Source: Hemicordylus capensis (taxonomy: Eukaryota > Chordata > Lepidosauria > Squamata > Cordylidae). From it: a DNA stretch of 64,000 bases. The notes beneath the pieces are model-generated. The model did not search any database and was not told the DNA's origin. It saw only the letters and a list, made by a program, of their open reading frames with translations. A program made the translations under genes and the position numbers. The DNA lies in contig NC_069657.1 in NCBI RefSeq assembly GCF_027244095.1, positions 4,536,001 to 4,600,000 on the forward strand, in the 5' to 3' direction. Numbering within the stretch: the first letter of the stretch is position 1; the number at the start of each line of letters is the position of its first letter. Positions 25,701-35,247 of this stretch are shown piece by piece.

Positions 25701-27145
25701 GAGCTTTGGAACAGAAACCTAAAGATACCTGCAAAACTTGTCTTATCATATTCTAAGCAAATTTTAAAAAAAATAATAGGCCCAGGTATTTGGGACAGGA
25801 TAAACTTTACTTGCACCTTCCACACACTACGGTGACTATCAATGGTGTCAAAGTTCAAATAGAGGGCATTTGATTATAAGTCATATGGAGTTCCCTTTGC
25901 ATTAATAAACACATACTCTGCCTTAAAATAACTAGCCTGTTGGGTAAACAAATGTAGCAGAATGCAAGCTGCCCAAGGCATTCATCAAGTTTCCTTGCTA
26001 AGTGGGGATTAACCACTCCCCCCAGAGACAGTGAGATATTAATTAACACACAAGCTGCCATGCTAAGTCTTACAGAGTAGCTGCTATTGAAGCATATCTG
26101 CTATAACTCCCAATGTTCCATTTTTTCAATTCCCAGGTTTTCTGCACATACTTTTGAACAAAGTGGTGAATTATATGAACATCAGAGGTTACAGCTGATG
26201 TGCCAGTAATATGGATCAGTTTTGTATTTCCTTTCTTTTCAGTGCTCTCCTAGTTTTCAATTCCTCGGCACGCAGAGATTCCACCTTTTTAGTCCCCCTG
26301 TATAAATCTAGTTTAGTGGGCCAGAAAGGTATGCACTAAAGCAAAACAGTTAAGGCTTTATTATTTTCCTTCGACTGCTTGGGTCTGACTGTTCTAGATT
26401 AAATGACTTCCCTTTAACAACTCTGTGTAGGATTTCCCCTTTATCAAGTAAAGGGCAGAAGGACTTTTACCCAAGAATCTTATATTTATCTCTCTCCTCC
26501 ACCTGAGCATAGGAACAGCCAGCAAGGTGCAGTGATTAGAGCGCTGGACTAGGACTGGGGAGACCCGAGTTCAAATCCCTACTCAGCCATGATACTAGCT
26601 GGGTGACTCTGGGCTAGTCAATTCACTCTCAGCCTAACCTACTTCACAGGGTTGTTGTGAAAGAGAAACTCAAGTATGTAGCACACTGCTCTGGGCTCCT
26701 TGGAGGAAGAGCAGAATATAAAATGTAAAAAAAAAAAGTGCTAGTCTAGGGCCTGGGAGACAAAGAAAGTGAAAGCCTGGGAGAAGGAGAGGCAAGAGAA
26801 GAGGGTACAGATAAGACACTACTCTGTAAGGAAGTGTGCTTTGTCCTTGCCACCTCTGCTGACCCAAATCTGTTAATAGTCATTACTTCAATACATGAAA
26901 GGAATTTCCCGAGATTATTTCTCCAAATCCACTCAATGAAGTTTTGGCTGTTGGGAATCTATCTGACAACAGGTGACAGCAGTCCGTCCAGTTTCAGAAC
27001 TGAATAAAACAGATGGGATCCTCTGTCTAAGATCTGACGGGTGGCAAAGCATCTTTACTCCACAACTGTTGCCCATAATGGGTGCTTCACACACTGCTCT
27101 GGGTAACATGGTCAGCTGAGCTTATGGTAGGTTTGGGTTCAGGCA

Positions 27146-27206
<61 letters not shown>

Positions 27207-27968
27207 ACACAAACGCGGACACAAAGGGTTACGCTTGTAATGACTTCGTATGTTTCCTTCTTCTTCTTCTTCTATCGGACGAGGAAGATTTCTGACTTCC
27301 CCCCACCCCAACCCGAGGGGCCTCTGCCCAGCAAGGAAGCCGCCCTGATGCGGCTGCTACTGTTGCCGCCTTCAGCTGCCGCCGCTTTCGTTCCCAAAGC
27401 AGCTCTGGAGACGCGGCTCCCGAAGGGCGGCCACTCCTTCCGGGCACCCACCGGTCATCTCGGCCATGTGGGCGGCGGGGATGCCCATGAGGCCGGCGCA
27501 GGCCTCCCGCTGCTGGGCCACCAGGGGCTTGGTGGGGGCCAGGAAGAGGACCTTGCCGCCGGGGAACCACCGGTAGAAGTTGTACATGACGACGGCGGCC
27601 ACCAGCGTCTTGCCCAGCCCGGTCGGCAGGCAGAGCAGCGTGTTGGCCTCCAGGGCGGCCCGCGCCGCCCGCACCTGGTAGGCCCGCTCCTCCACGCGCC
27701 CGCCCCACGGGTACACCCACAGCGCGCCCGCCGGGCCCCCCACGAACGACGACGACGAGGAGGAGGAGGAGAAGGAAGCGCCGCCGCCAACCGGGCCAGG
27801 CCCGCCCGCCGCCGCTTCGGCCACCAGCGCCGCCGCCGCCAGCGCCTCGTCGTCGTCGTCGTCGTCGTCCGCCGCCGGCCCCGAGGCAGGCCGGGCCCCC
27901 CATGTCTGGAAGAGCGTGGCCTGCCGCCTCTTCATCATCCTTGGCGCTGAGGAGGCCGAGGGCGCCAT
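19623..27968 (-). CDS. FANCM: FANCM, N-terminal four coding exons (partial gene)
   Basis: FANCM is the DNA translocase of the Fanconi anaemia core complex; it binds branched DNA, remodels forks and anchors the core complex on chromatin. Exons on the minus strand are 27968-27452, 25124-24952, 22746-22669 and 19781-19623, all with GT/AG borders and matching phases. Exon 1 begins MAPSASS in a strong Kozak context (AAGATGG), then RRQATLFQTWG, close to human MSGRQRTLFQTWG. It carries Walker A LPTGLGKT and motif Ia APTKPLV. Exon 2 carries the DEAH box (VIDEAHKALGNYAYCQ), exon 3 motif III (LALTATPGSD), exon 4 SEDSPDIQPYSYERQVEK. This is about 309 residues of a roughly 2000-residue protein. The remaining exons were not recognised between 19622 and 1. 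A methionine 11 codons downstream (MKRRQ) is an alternative start. The gene is divergent from FKBP3. Confidence 0.93.
20400..20665. repeat. Imperfect foldback repeat in FANCM intron 3
   Basis: Words such as GTCTCCCAGCTGCCCTCTCC and CAGCTGGGAGACACCCC, and GCTCCTCCACT against GGGAGGAGC, pair across the region. It resembles an old MITE; ends and duplication are not clear. Confidence 0.45.
20670..21160 (+). mobile_element. tRNA-headed SINE family 1, interrupted by SINE family 2
   Basis: The left part (20670-20849) has a B-box-like GGTTCGAATCC and GATGCTGAAAGGCATCATCT. The right part (21077-21160) continues CCAGAAAGAAAACCACAGGG...CACACTACCTTTA. Family 1 recurs at 22350-22597, 30085-30185 and, reversed, at 56170-56315. 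Confidence 0.75.
20850..21076 (+). mobile_element. tRNA-headed SINE family 2 nested in family 1
   Basis: It starts GAGCCCCTGGTGGTGCAGTGG with a B box GTTCGATCC. It ends in an L2-like tail (TTGTAAACCGCTTAGAGAGC...GAGCGGTATATAAATG) and GCTATT repeats. ATTCTG flanks both sides and looks like the duplicated target. Confidence 0.78.
21430..21730 (-). mobile_element. 5S-derived chimeric SINE, copy 1
   Basis: The reverse strand begins with CTGGTCCTGTGGTAGCAAGC and a 5S-rRNA-like AGCAGGG...TGGTT stretch. A tRNA-like middle and the conserved tail GCAACC..GGAGAAGC...GACTCTGTATATGGCAG follow. Confidence 0.72.
21815..22112 (-). mobile_element. 5S-derived chimeric SINE, copy 2
   Basis: Same family and orientation as the copy ending at 21730. 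The head reads AGCTAAGCAGGGTCTGCCCT and the tail ends in GACTCAGTATATGGCAG. Confidence 0.75.
22350..22597 (+). mobile_element. tRNA-headed SINE family 1, second copy
   Basis: It contains GGTTCGAAACCCCGCTGG, CAGACTATGGGAATCACCTA, GATGCTGAAAGGCATCATCT and the end GGCACACTTTACCTTTACCTTT. It lies about 70 bp from FANCM exon 3. Confidence 0.78.
22669..22746 (-). CDS. FANCM: FANCM exon 3 (motif III)
   Basis: A 78-bp exon of exactly 26 codons, VVKELCKYTQQFRILALTAT plus PGSDAK. Human FANCM has SATPGSD at this place. It is bounded by CTTTCAG and GTAAGT and has no ATG, so a simple ORF scan would miss it. Confidence 0.94.
23350..23646 (+). mobile_element. 5S-derived chimeric SINE, copy 3
   Basis: The head AGCTAAGCAGGGTCCATCCT, GGTTGCATATGAATGGGAGA mirrors the 3' half of 5S rRNA (AGCTAAGCAGGGTCGGGCCTGGTT...GGATGGGAGAC). 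The tail is CTGACTCAGTATATGTCAG. Confidence 0.8.
23783..23917. mobile_element. Short hAT-like MITE carrying an ACTACAACTCCCAGAATCC arm
   Basis: The 135-bp foldback has ends AGGGTTTCTTAACCTTGGG and its complement, flanked by ATTAGACC at 23775-23782 and 23918-23925. The same family occurs at 59584-59721. Confidence 0.82.
23950..24951. other. FANCM intron 2 sequence, partly repeat-derived
   Basis: 24010-24260 resembles an old copy of the 5S/tRNA SINE tail (CTTTCCAAGGTTACAGGCAG, ACATATACTGAGTCATA). The rest is AT-rich with no recognised gene. Confidence 0.4.
24952..25124 (-). CDS. FANCM: FANCM exon 2 (DEAH box)
   Basis: The exon is 173 bp, between TTTCAG and GTAGTG on the minus strand. It encodes REEIWCDKRIFFLTPQIMIN and CLVIDEAHKALGNYAYCQ, which hold the motif II catalytic Asp-Glu. 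An L2 LINE tail sits in the intron about 20 bp from the acceptor. Confidence 0.95.
25145..25560 (+). mobile_element. L2 LINE 3' fragment next to FANCM exon 2
   Basis: The fragment codes the L2 C-terminus (CLLHYEPQCPLRSSGEVCLQ, AALRLWNTLPAEIRASPSL) and the tail TGTAAACCGCCCAGAGACTT...GGGCAGTATATAAATATT. It is antisense to FANCM. Confidence 0.82.
25561..26514. other. FANCM intron 1 sequence
   Basis: AT-rich, no exon or named repeat recognised. Confidence 0.3.
26515..26730 (+). mobile_element. Sauria SINE
   Basis: The tRNA-derived head has A box GTGCAGTGATTAGAGC and B box GTTCAAATCC. The body reads CTCAGCCTAACCTACTTCACAGGGTTGTTGTGA and the tail GGGCTCCTTGGAGGAAGAGCAG. This is the Sauria SINE layout (BovB-type tail), a squamate marker. 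Confidence 0.82.
27149..27204 (+). repeat. GT microsatellite
   Basis: About 28 uninterrupted GT units in FANCM intron 1. It is the source of spurious poly-Cys/Val reading frames. Confidence 0.98.
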
Positions 27969-28140
27969 CTTGGCAGCGCCCGAACGGCCCTCCTTGAAAA
28001 CCCCGCCGCGCGCGCCGCCCCCGCTGAGGCGCGCCCGGATTGGCTCGACGCTACCGGTCACGTGCGGCGCGTCTCCCGCCTCCCCTGCCCTCAAAGGGGG
28101 CGTGTCTCGCCCGCTCTCCTCCTGGTCCCTAGAGCGAGAG
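27420..28140. promoter_or_regulatory. CpG-rich island over FANCM exon 1 and 5' flank
   Basis: The stretch is very GC-rich with frequent CpG, spanning the first exon and about 170 bp upstream of the ATG. No TATA box is evident. It is the likely FANCM promoter and first-exon island. Confidence 0.7.
27452..27968 (-). CDS. FANCM: FANCM exon 1
   Basis: The exon is GC-rich and encodes about 172 residues. Low-complexity runs (seven Asp, then nine Ser) precede the helicase core at GALWVYPWGGRVEERAYQVR. It contains Walker A and ends in HMAEMTG at a GTGGGT donor. A GT microsatellite and a run of AGA/TTC repeats lie just inside the intron. Confidence 0.92.
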
Positions 28141-28194
28141 AAAGACCAGAGTCGAGTCGACAGGGGACCTGTCTGGGTTGAAAGAGGGAAAGTC

Positions 28195-28560
28195 GTGCTT
28201 ATTATTTATTTATTTAGTAAGTAAGTAAGTACATTTATATGCCGCCCCCTACAAAAAGGTCCCTGGGCAGTTCACAATAGAAAACCGATTAAAACATTAA
28301 CGTAATGAAAACGATTTAAAATACAAATAAAAACACTAAAATCGAAGCTTTAAAACTATAAACTAAATAGCCTGACTTAACAGGTATGTTTTTAAGTCCT
28401 TCTTACAAACTTTCAGAGAAGGGGAAACTAATTCTGTCAGGAAGTGCATTTCTGGGGCAACTCCGGAAAAGGCTTGGCTTCAAGTTGCCACCAAAAGAGC
28501 TTCATTGTTTCCAGCCACCCCACCTCACCCGGGCACTCAAGCAGGAGCTGTGCATAAAAA
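28195..28560 (-). mobile_element. LINE (L2-like) 3' end upstream of FANCM
   Basis: The region starts with ATTT/AAGT repeats and a reverse L2-like tail (ACATTTATATGCCGCCCCCT...GGGCAGTTCACAATAG), then a remnant of the coding end. Confidence 0.6.
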
Positions 28561-29149
28561 CCAATGGATAAATCCAGGACCAGAGGTGTAGCTAGGAGAG
28601 AGGGGGCCCGTGTTCGCCCCTTTCCCTGCAGCCCCTTGGAGTAAGGGAGATAATGAAAAAAATGAGGGCCAGAGCTGGGGGGCCCTCAGGGGCTGGAGGC
28701 CCGGGTTCTTTGAACCTATCCGCTCAATTATCCTCTGTCCAGGACAGTAGCGCACCAACCAGCCTCTACCTTGCCTCCCAAACAAAAGTAGTAGAAGTAA
28801 TTACGTGTGTGTGTGGGTGGGTGGGTGGGTCACAGTCACCCCTGAAGTGAAACGGACAATCAGTGTCGGTTTGACATCTGTAAAATATACCTAGAATATG
28901 TTATTGCAATGCTATTGCTATAGATGACATGAGCCACACCATTTTAGATCTTCTCTAACACAAAGCCAGAGTCTCCTGCCATGACCTGATTCCCTAATCA
29001 GCACGTAAAGGACATCTGGCTGTGTGTTGTCAGCATTCTCACACATTCCTTTCACACTCTGATGTTACTTGTAATCAGCAACAATCATAAAAGTGTTGAG
29101 CCTTCCTGTTCTTCTCTGTGATCAGGGACAGGGATGTTTTCTTGATTAG
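28561..29149. other. FANCM-FKBP3 spacer
   Basis: Unique-looking sequence with a GTGGGTGGGTGG stretch at 28810-28830. No gene seen. Confidence 0.3.
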
Positions 29150-29930
29150 ACTATGTGTAATTTTGGAATGTAGGGCAATAACCATGTCAACTATTGTTGC
29201 TTCAAAAGAATAATGGATGCTTAGTATTGTGATGTATCACCAGACTGTCTTCCCGGTCTTTGATTTGCTGGATGTGTGAAATTTGTATCCATTCTGTATA
29301 TAAACTTTGGGCAGACTCCATTTTGGGCGGCCCTGTTATTCTGGAAATCTATTCCCAAGGGTTGCGCTTGCGCTTTATTTTGCTCTGCAGAGGCAAATAA
29401 AGCTTTTGAACTGTTCTCCTCTTGGTGTTTATTCATTGGGCATTTGCGCACCAGGTATATCCGGTATTTTACCTTTAACATTTGGGGGGTTGTCCATTTG
29501 GAAGAGGGGGGGAACCCATCTCCAGCCTCGCCTGCCTGGTCTGTGAGCTGCCCCCAGGGAGACTCCCTGACACTTTGGGCAGCACACACCGGCCTCTTGC
29601 CGGAGCTCAGGACTTGAGGAGTCTGCTTTGGGTGCTCTCCAGCTAGAAGTGTGACGCCCAAAAGGAGACTGGCTTCCACAGGTCGGTTCGGGTCGGGTCG
29701 GGACAAAATGAAGAAAGGTAAGACCCCCGTAGACTTCTAGAGCTGATGGCAGAAAGCCACATCCGAAGAGCTGCTAGTGAGACTGCCCTCAGGCCGAAGA
29801 CCGCTCCCAGTAAGAGGACCACTCCTGTTCAAGGGAATAAGTCTCCTGCCTAGTGGGAAGCTTCCTGGGAGCAGTGTGTCCAGGGGAGGCACATTGTTCA
29901 TAGGAGCGCGGGAAGGTCGCCACTAGCAAA
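29150..29930 (+). mobile_element. ERV 5' LTR and leader remnant, fossil
   Basis: An LTR-like block (about 29150-29485) has TATATAAACT, an AATAAAGCTTTTGAACTG stretch and a T/G-rich U5. TTTGGGGGGTTGTCC follows, resembling a proline-tRNA primer site, then a GC-rich leader with a possible splice donor. This layout fits a gammaretrovirus-like ERV. Only the left end is present; no gag, pol or env was recognised, so it is a heavily truncated fossil. Confidence 0.55.
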
Positions 29931-30739
29931 AAATCAATCAATCAAACAAACAAATAAATAGTATCATTGTTTCTGTGATTGTCAGCAAGGGAAAGGGTTG
30001 CTCCTGCCGAGTGGGGAGCAGTAACCCGTTTGAAGGCCGTTTCATAAGGAACCAGGGGCAGTGTGAGTAAATCCGCGGATGTGTTTCCCAGAATATGGGA
30101 AACTCCTATGTCGGGCAGCAGCAGAATAGGAAGGTGCTGAAAGGCATCATCTCACACTGTGCAGGGGCAGGCAATGGTAAACTCTTGTCCTTGTCTATCT
30201 CTAGTCCTGACACATGTTCAGACTAGTGAGATTACACTTCCCAACATGCTGCTGCTGCTGTGTGCAGAGCACGTGAGCAGCAAGAGAGTAAAGCAGCAGA
30301 ATAGAGCCATTTCCGACCTGACACGGAAAGCTGCCTCTGGCCACAATTTTCTATGGGCTCCTGCGGGGTGGGGGCAGGGTGTCCCTTTTTTGTTTTTCTC
30401 AGCGAAATAAAGCCCGAGCTCGAAAAAGCAGGAATTCTAGTCCCTTTGATTTTGGGAGAGGGGACGCTGTTCTCCAGTCACAGCCACATTAAAAGCCTGA
30501 ATTATTTTGGGTCTCCCTAATGCCGAGGAGCTGAGAGACCTCCCCTCCCCCCAAACTTACGAACGTGATTCAAACAGCAAAAAACAAACATCAAAACACT
30601 AAACAGTGCATAGCCAAGGGAGGGCGAGTCGCTTTTGTTGCTGTTGTGAAAAGGGAGACGGGGGTAAGTTTGTAGCGCAGAGCAGCGGGAGTTCCCAAGC
30701 GGAGGCTCGTCCCTCTCCCGCTGGCTGTTGTGGGACACC
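29931..30739. other. FANCM-FKBP3 spacer with SINE piece
   Basis: It holds AATC/AAAC repeats at 29930-29960 and a SINE family 1 piece at 30085-30185 (CAGAATATGGGAAACTCCTA, GTGCTGAAAGGCATCATCTC). No gene recognised. Confidence 0.5.
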
Positions 30740-31420
30740 CATCAATCATCCCCATACTCAATTGCGCTAGCTTAGGCATGCTGGGAGTTGTAGTTCAACG
30801 GCTCAGGCCCCACCCCGGCGCTGCAGCCTCCTCGGGAGCACGTGACTTTGATTTTGCGGCCTCCCGCACTCCTCCTCCTCCAAGCCGCAAGGAACAGAGC
30901 CAGCGCCTCGGGCGGGCTGCACTACCCAGCATGCGAACTACACTACCCAGCATGCCTCAGGCTGCGCTCCCCGTTCTGGTCAGGGGCCTCCTCCCACCCA
31001 GTTCTCTCGGCGAGGACTACACTACCCAGCCTGCTTTGTCCGGAGAAGTGGGCGTGAAGCAGCGAGGCCGCTTGCGCGGGGGCATGCTGGGAAGTGTAGG
31101 CTCTGCCGCGTGAGGGAAAGTGGCTTCTGGGCGGCCCTTCGTCGGCAGCGGCGGAAGACGCCGTAAGGCGGGCCCAGCCGGGCGCGCTAGCTCGCGTGTC
31201 GGCCCCCCTCGGCGCGTGTGTGAGGCGGCGGTGCCATGGCGGCCCCTGCGCGGCCCTGGAGCCCGGAGGAGCTGCGCAGCGACGCCCTGGCCAAGCGGGA
31301 GATCGTCCGCTTCCTGCAGGAGGAGGCGGCGCACCGGGTGGGGCGGCGCTTGGGCTTGGGCCGGGGCCGGCGGGGCGCCCTTCCCCTCCTTGCGGGTGGG
31401 GCGGGGGACGCCTTAATTCG
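30740..31420. promoter_or_regulatory. FKBP3 CpG island with five ZNF143/STAF-like motifs
   Basis: The GC-rich region upstream of the FKBP3 ATG repeats a CTACA-CTACCCAGCATGC-like word. Sites lie at 30776-30795 (reverse orientation), 30917-30934, 30936-30956, 31015-31034 and 31082-31100 (reverse). ZNF143 (STAF) recognises ACTACAATTCCCAGCATGC-type sites and commonly sits in TATA-less CpG promoters. Binding here is inferred from sequence only. Confidence 0.65.
31236..31337 (+). CDS. FKBP3: FKBP3 exon 1
   Basis: 34 codons, [20 protein letters not shown] to EEAAHR, ending at CGG|GTGGGG in phase 0. It corresponds to human MAAAVPQRAWTVEQLRSEQLPKK... and lies within the CpG-rich promoter island. Confidence 0.93.
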
Positions 31421-34400
31421 GTTCTAAAAAGCAAGGGGGGGGGCGGTCTTGTGGCAGCAGGAATGGCCGCTTGGCTAAGCAGGGTCTGCCCTGGTTTGTA
31501 TTCGGATGGGGGGCTCCTCCATGTGATGATGTGTCAGAGATTCCCCTTAAGGGGTGCGTGGCCTGCTCTGGGAAGAGCCCTTGCTTGCAGCAGGTCCCAG
31601 GTCCCCTCCCTGGCAGCATCTCCAAGAGGGGACTGGGAGGGAGTCCTGCTTGCAACCTGGGAGAAGCCGCTGCCAGCCTGGGTAGGCGTTCATGAGCGAG
31701 ATGCACCAAGGGCCTGACTCGGTATATGGCAGCTTCCTAAATTCTCCCTTCCAGAGGGAATAAGAATGCATGGAATTGCAGTGCGCTTCTGGAAGGAACC
31801 AGGGCTTTTTAGTGGGCCTCCTCTGTCATTCATTTTAGTACATTCCCTAGAGCATCTGCTCTGCATGCAGAAGGTCCCAGGTTCCCTCCCTGGCAGCATC
31901 TCCTGATAGGGCTGATAGAGAGTCCTGCCTGCAACCTTGGAGAAGCCGCTGCCAGTCTGTGAAGACAATACTGAGCTGGATGGACCAAGGGTCTGACTCG
32001 GTAAAGGCAGTTTCCCATGTTCCTCTGACCCTTGCTGCTTCCTACTGTGACTTGTCCAGTAACAATCATGGCGAGGCAAACTCTTGTTGGATGTGATGCC
32101 CCATGCGCCTGCTACATCGTGTGTCGTGTTGGGGTCTTAGTCACATGTGAAGAAGCAGCAGCACAGGCTTCTCTACATTTTGGGAAGTGTGCTTCTTATT
32201 GCTGTCCTGACCAAAAAAAAAAAAAAAGTTGACAAAATTCTGGCAGCAATCATACAAGGTGTAGTAATAGTCGAAATTGTGCATTCTCCTGTTATTCCAG
32301 ACACTGTGAATAACCACCATGGTAGGAAAACTGCCAAGGGCACTCTAAATGCCACTTGAGTTGCTTAAGCCTCTTGGGAAATTTACCCACAATGAAAGCC
32401 AAGCTCACACCATCTCTGGCATGTTCCTTTACCCACAAGGATGAATATTCAAATCTGGGAAAGTAATACACAAAAAAAGACTCTTATTTAGTTTAATTTG
32501 ATCCAGTGACTTCTGTCAGTGGCTTAGAATGGCTTTTTAAAAGTCTACTTATTTTCGTTAACGGAAGTACTTTTTCACACAACGCGTGATCCACTTGTGG
32601 AACTCTTGCCACAGGATGTGGTCACAGCCAACAACCTGGAGGGGTTTGGATAACTTCATGGAGGAGAGGTCTATCAATGGCTACCAGTCGGAGGACTGTG
32701 GGCCACCTCCAGCCTCAAAGGCAGGCTGCCTCTGAATACCAGTTGCAGAGGAGTAACGGCAGGAGGGAGGGCATGCCCTCAACTCCTGCCTGTGGCTTCC
32801 AGCTGCATCTGGTGGGCCACTGTGCGAAACAGGATGCTGGACTAGATGGGCCTTGGGCCTGATCCAGCAGGGATGATCTTATGTTCTTATTCTAAAATGA
32901 AAGATCTTGCCCCAAGCACGTATCATGCCATCTTAACTAGATTTGTCAAAGGACAGTATCTGTTTTTCAGATTTGTGTGCAATATTTGTTGGCATGTATC
33001 TGTTTATTGGGCAGAACCTCCAGTTTATACCCATGTGTTTGGAAAAGCATCAATTTCCTTGCTTTGATATGGCATCTCATGCCAATGTACATCAGGTTGT
33101 GGGATCCTGTAGACCTCAAAATATTGCAGAGCCAATTCAGCATAAAGATCTGCTGTATCTATCTGTAAAGGCTTATATTTTTCAGGCGTTAGGGGAAAGT
33201 ACAGCTTCAGCTTAGTGGGACACACCATCATTTAGTGGGATACTCCCATTATGAAATCCCCACCACCACATTAGTGGCTTATTTGTGCGGCTTGCTCACT
33301 GCCCTGCTGTGAAAAGTTAGTAGCTCATATAACAGAAGAGGCATACGATTTACCCCCTCTGGCAATTGTTGGAGAGGCCCAAAAATATCAGTGGGCCCCT
33401 ATGTACAGAAATCAGTTTAGGACTGGGATTTGAGTTTGTAAACTCATGCATGCATGTGTGATTCTGAGAGCAGCATATATGTGTTTAAAATAATTAAGAT
33501 AAACTTACTGGACTCAAGGAGTGCTTTGCTTCTATGGTTCCATTGCACATCTATGAGTTTATAAATAAGACTTGTGTATAAGTGGATCTGGAATTGAGGC
33601 ATGGGATCCACTTTGTGGGGGCTTGGATGAACTGAAGCACATGACAGTTGCTTTCATTCCTGCTAGTGTATGTGGCCAGGGCTCAGGAAATCTACAGGAG
33701 ACCCTCGTTATTCACGGATCACAATTTCATGTATCCGTAGATAAAGACCCAGTTTCTTTATCTGTAGCATGAAATATAGGTGATTTTTGCCAATCTGTGG
33801 TTCTTGAGTGACCTGAAATGACTTCCAATGTCATTTCTGGCAGCCATTTTGAAGCCCAGAGCCATTTTGTAGCTCTTTTTGGTTAAAAAGATTTAAAACA
33901 AAAAATAAGAGGATTTGGGGGCCAATCCTGGAGAACAACGTACTGTGCTTTTCTGCCCCACCCCGCTTTTTTAATATGTGTTTAAACTCAAGGAGCCTAA
34001 CCCCTCAATCCCTATAGACTCAAGGTCTTGTACCCATGGAAACTGGTGGGAACAGAACCCCCGCAAATAACGAGGGCCACCTGTACTTGACTACTAGTCC
34101 CTGATGAGTGAAAAAGTATACCTGACAAGTGAAAAAAAATCCTGATGAGTAATGTACCAGCATAACTCAATAGACCATCTGATGAGTAAAATTTTTGGCC
34201 GGCTGGTGAACTCTGCCAACATTTTTTTGACCCCAGTGCAGGGCAGACAGCAGGAGCAGGGAACACAGGGCAGTACAGGTGTGAGAAATGCACTTACGAG
34301 CATGCCCTGAACATCAATGCATGGTTGATCCAGGATCTATACCTTTGCACTGCTGTGCCTCTCCTAGACTTTCCTATCCTAGTACTAATAGTGCTTATTC

Positions 34401-35179
34401 TTTGTAGTTTGCCCTGACCACTGTAGCGTGGTTCAAACCTCTTTTTGAACTTTGGGAGAACAGCCATGACACTGTTGATTTATCCTGCAATAGCTGGAGA
34501 ATTGTCATCTTGCCCAGATACAATTGTTAAGTCCTCCATATAAGGCACATTACACTCAGGTTTCTGTTTGAGATGAAGGATGGAGTTCCATATTTGTAAT
34601 GTATTCCTATTTAGCCCCATCAGGGAGTAGTAATGTCAGATCCCTACCTCCAAGGAGCTTACCATCTAACATCTGACACAGAAAGAGAAGTTTAAGTCAT
34701 ACTGATCACTCTTGCTTGTAGCCCATTCCAGATCATGTTACAGTACAGGCAAATGTATCTCTTCTTTAATGTGGAACAATGACGAACTAACTCTTGGTTT
34801 TGCTTATAGTTCCTTGCAGAGCACAAATTACTAGGGCAGATAAAAAATGTGGCCAAGACTGCAAGCAAGGACCAGTTAATTGCAGCGTATAACCAGCTCT
34901 TTGAAACAAAGGTAGGTATCTGTCTTCTTAAGAGAAAGTTAATAACTTAACACCTTTTAAAAATAAACTTTGTTGCTTGTAAGGTTCAAGTTTACCCTAT
35001 TCTACAGGCCTTTTATTTTTAACATGTTGATAAGGAGGCTATAACTTAGTGACAAAGCACATGGTTTGCATCTAGAAGATCCAACACTTGGTCCTGGTAA
35101 ATGATCTTGGACATAAGAGAGAAAGACCCTGCAACCACTCAAAGGAAGACCTCCTGGGCTTGAAAACCAGTGGTCTGAC

Positions 35180-35247
<68 letters not shown>

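Noticed and set aside
27153-27950. Long plus-strand reading frame of 265 codons
   Set aside because: It begins in the GT microsatellite and runs antisense through FANCM exon 1; the GC-rich strand simply lacks stops.
31236-31427. FKBP3 as a 63-residue single-exon protein
   Set aside because: That frame reads through the exon 1 donor at 31338; phase and homology support splicing to 34810.
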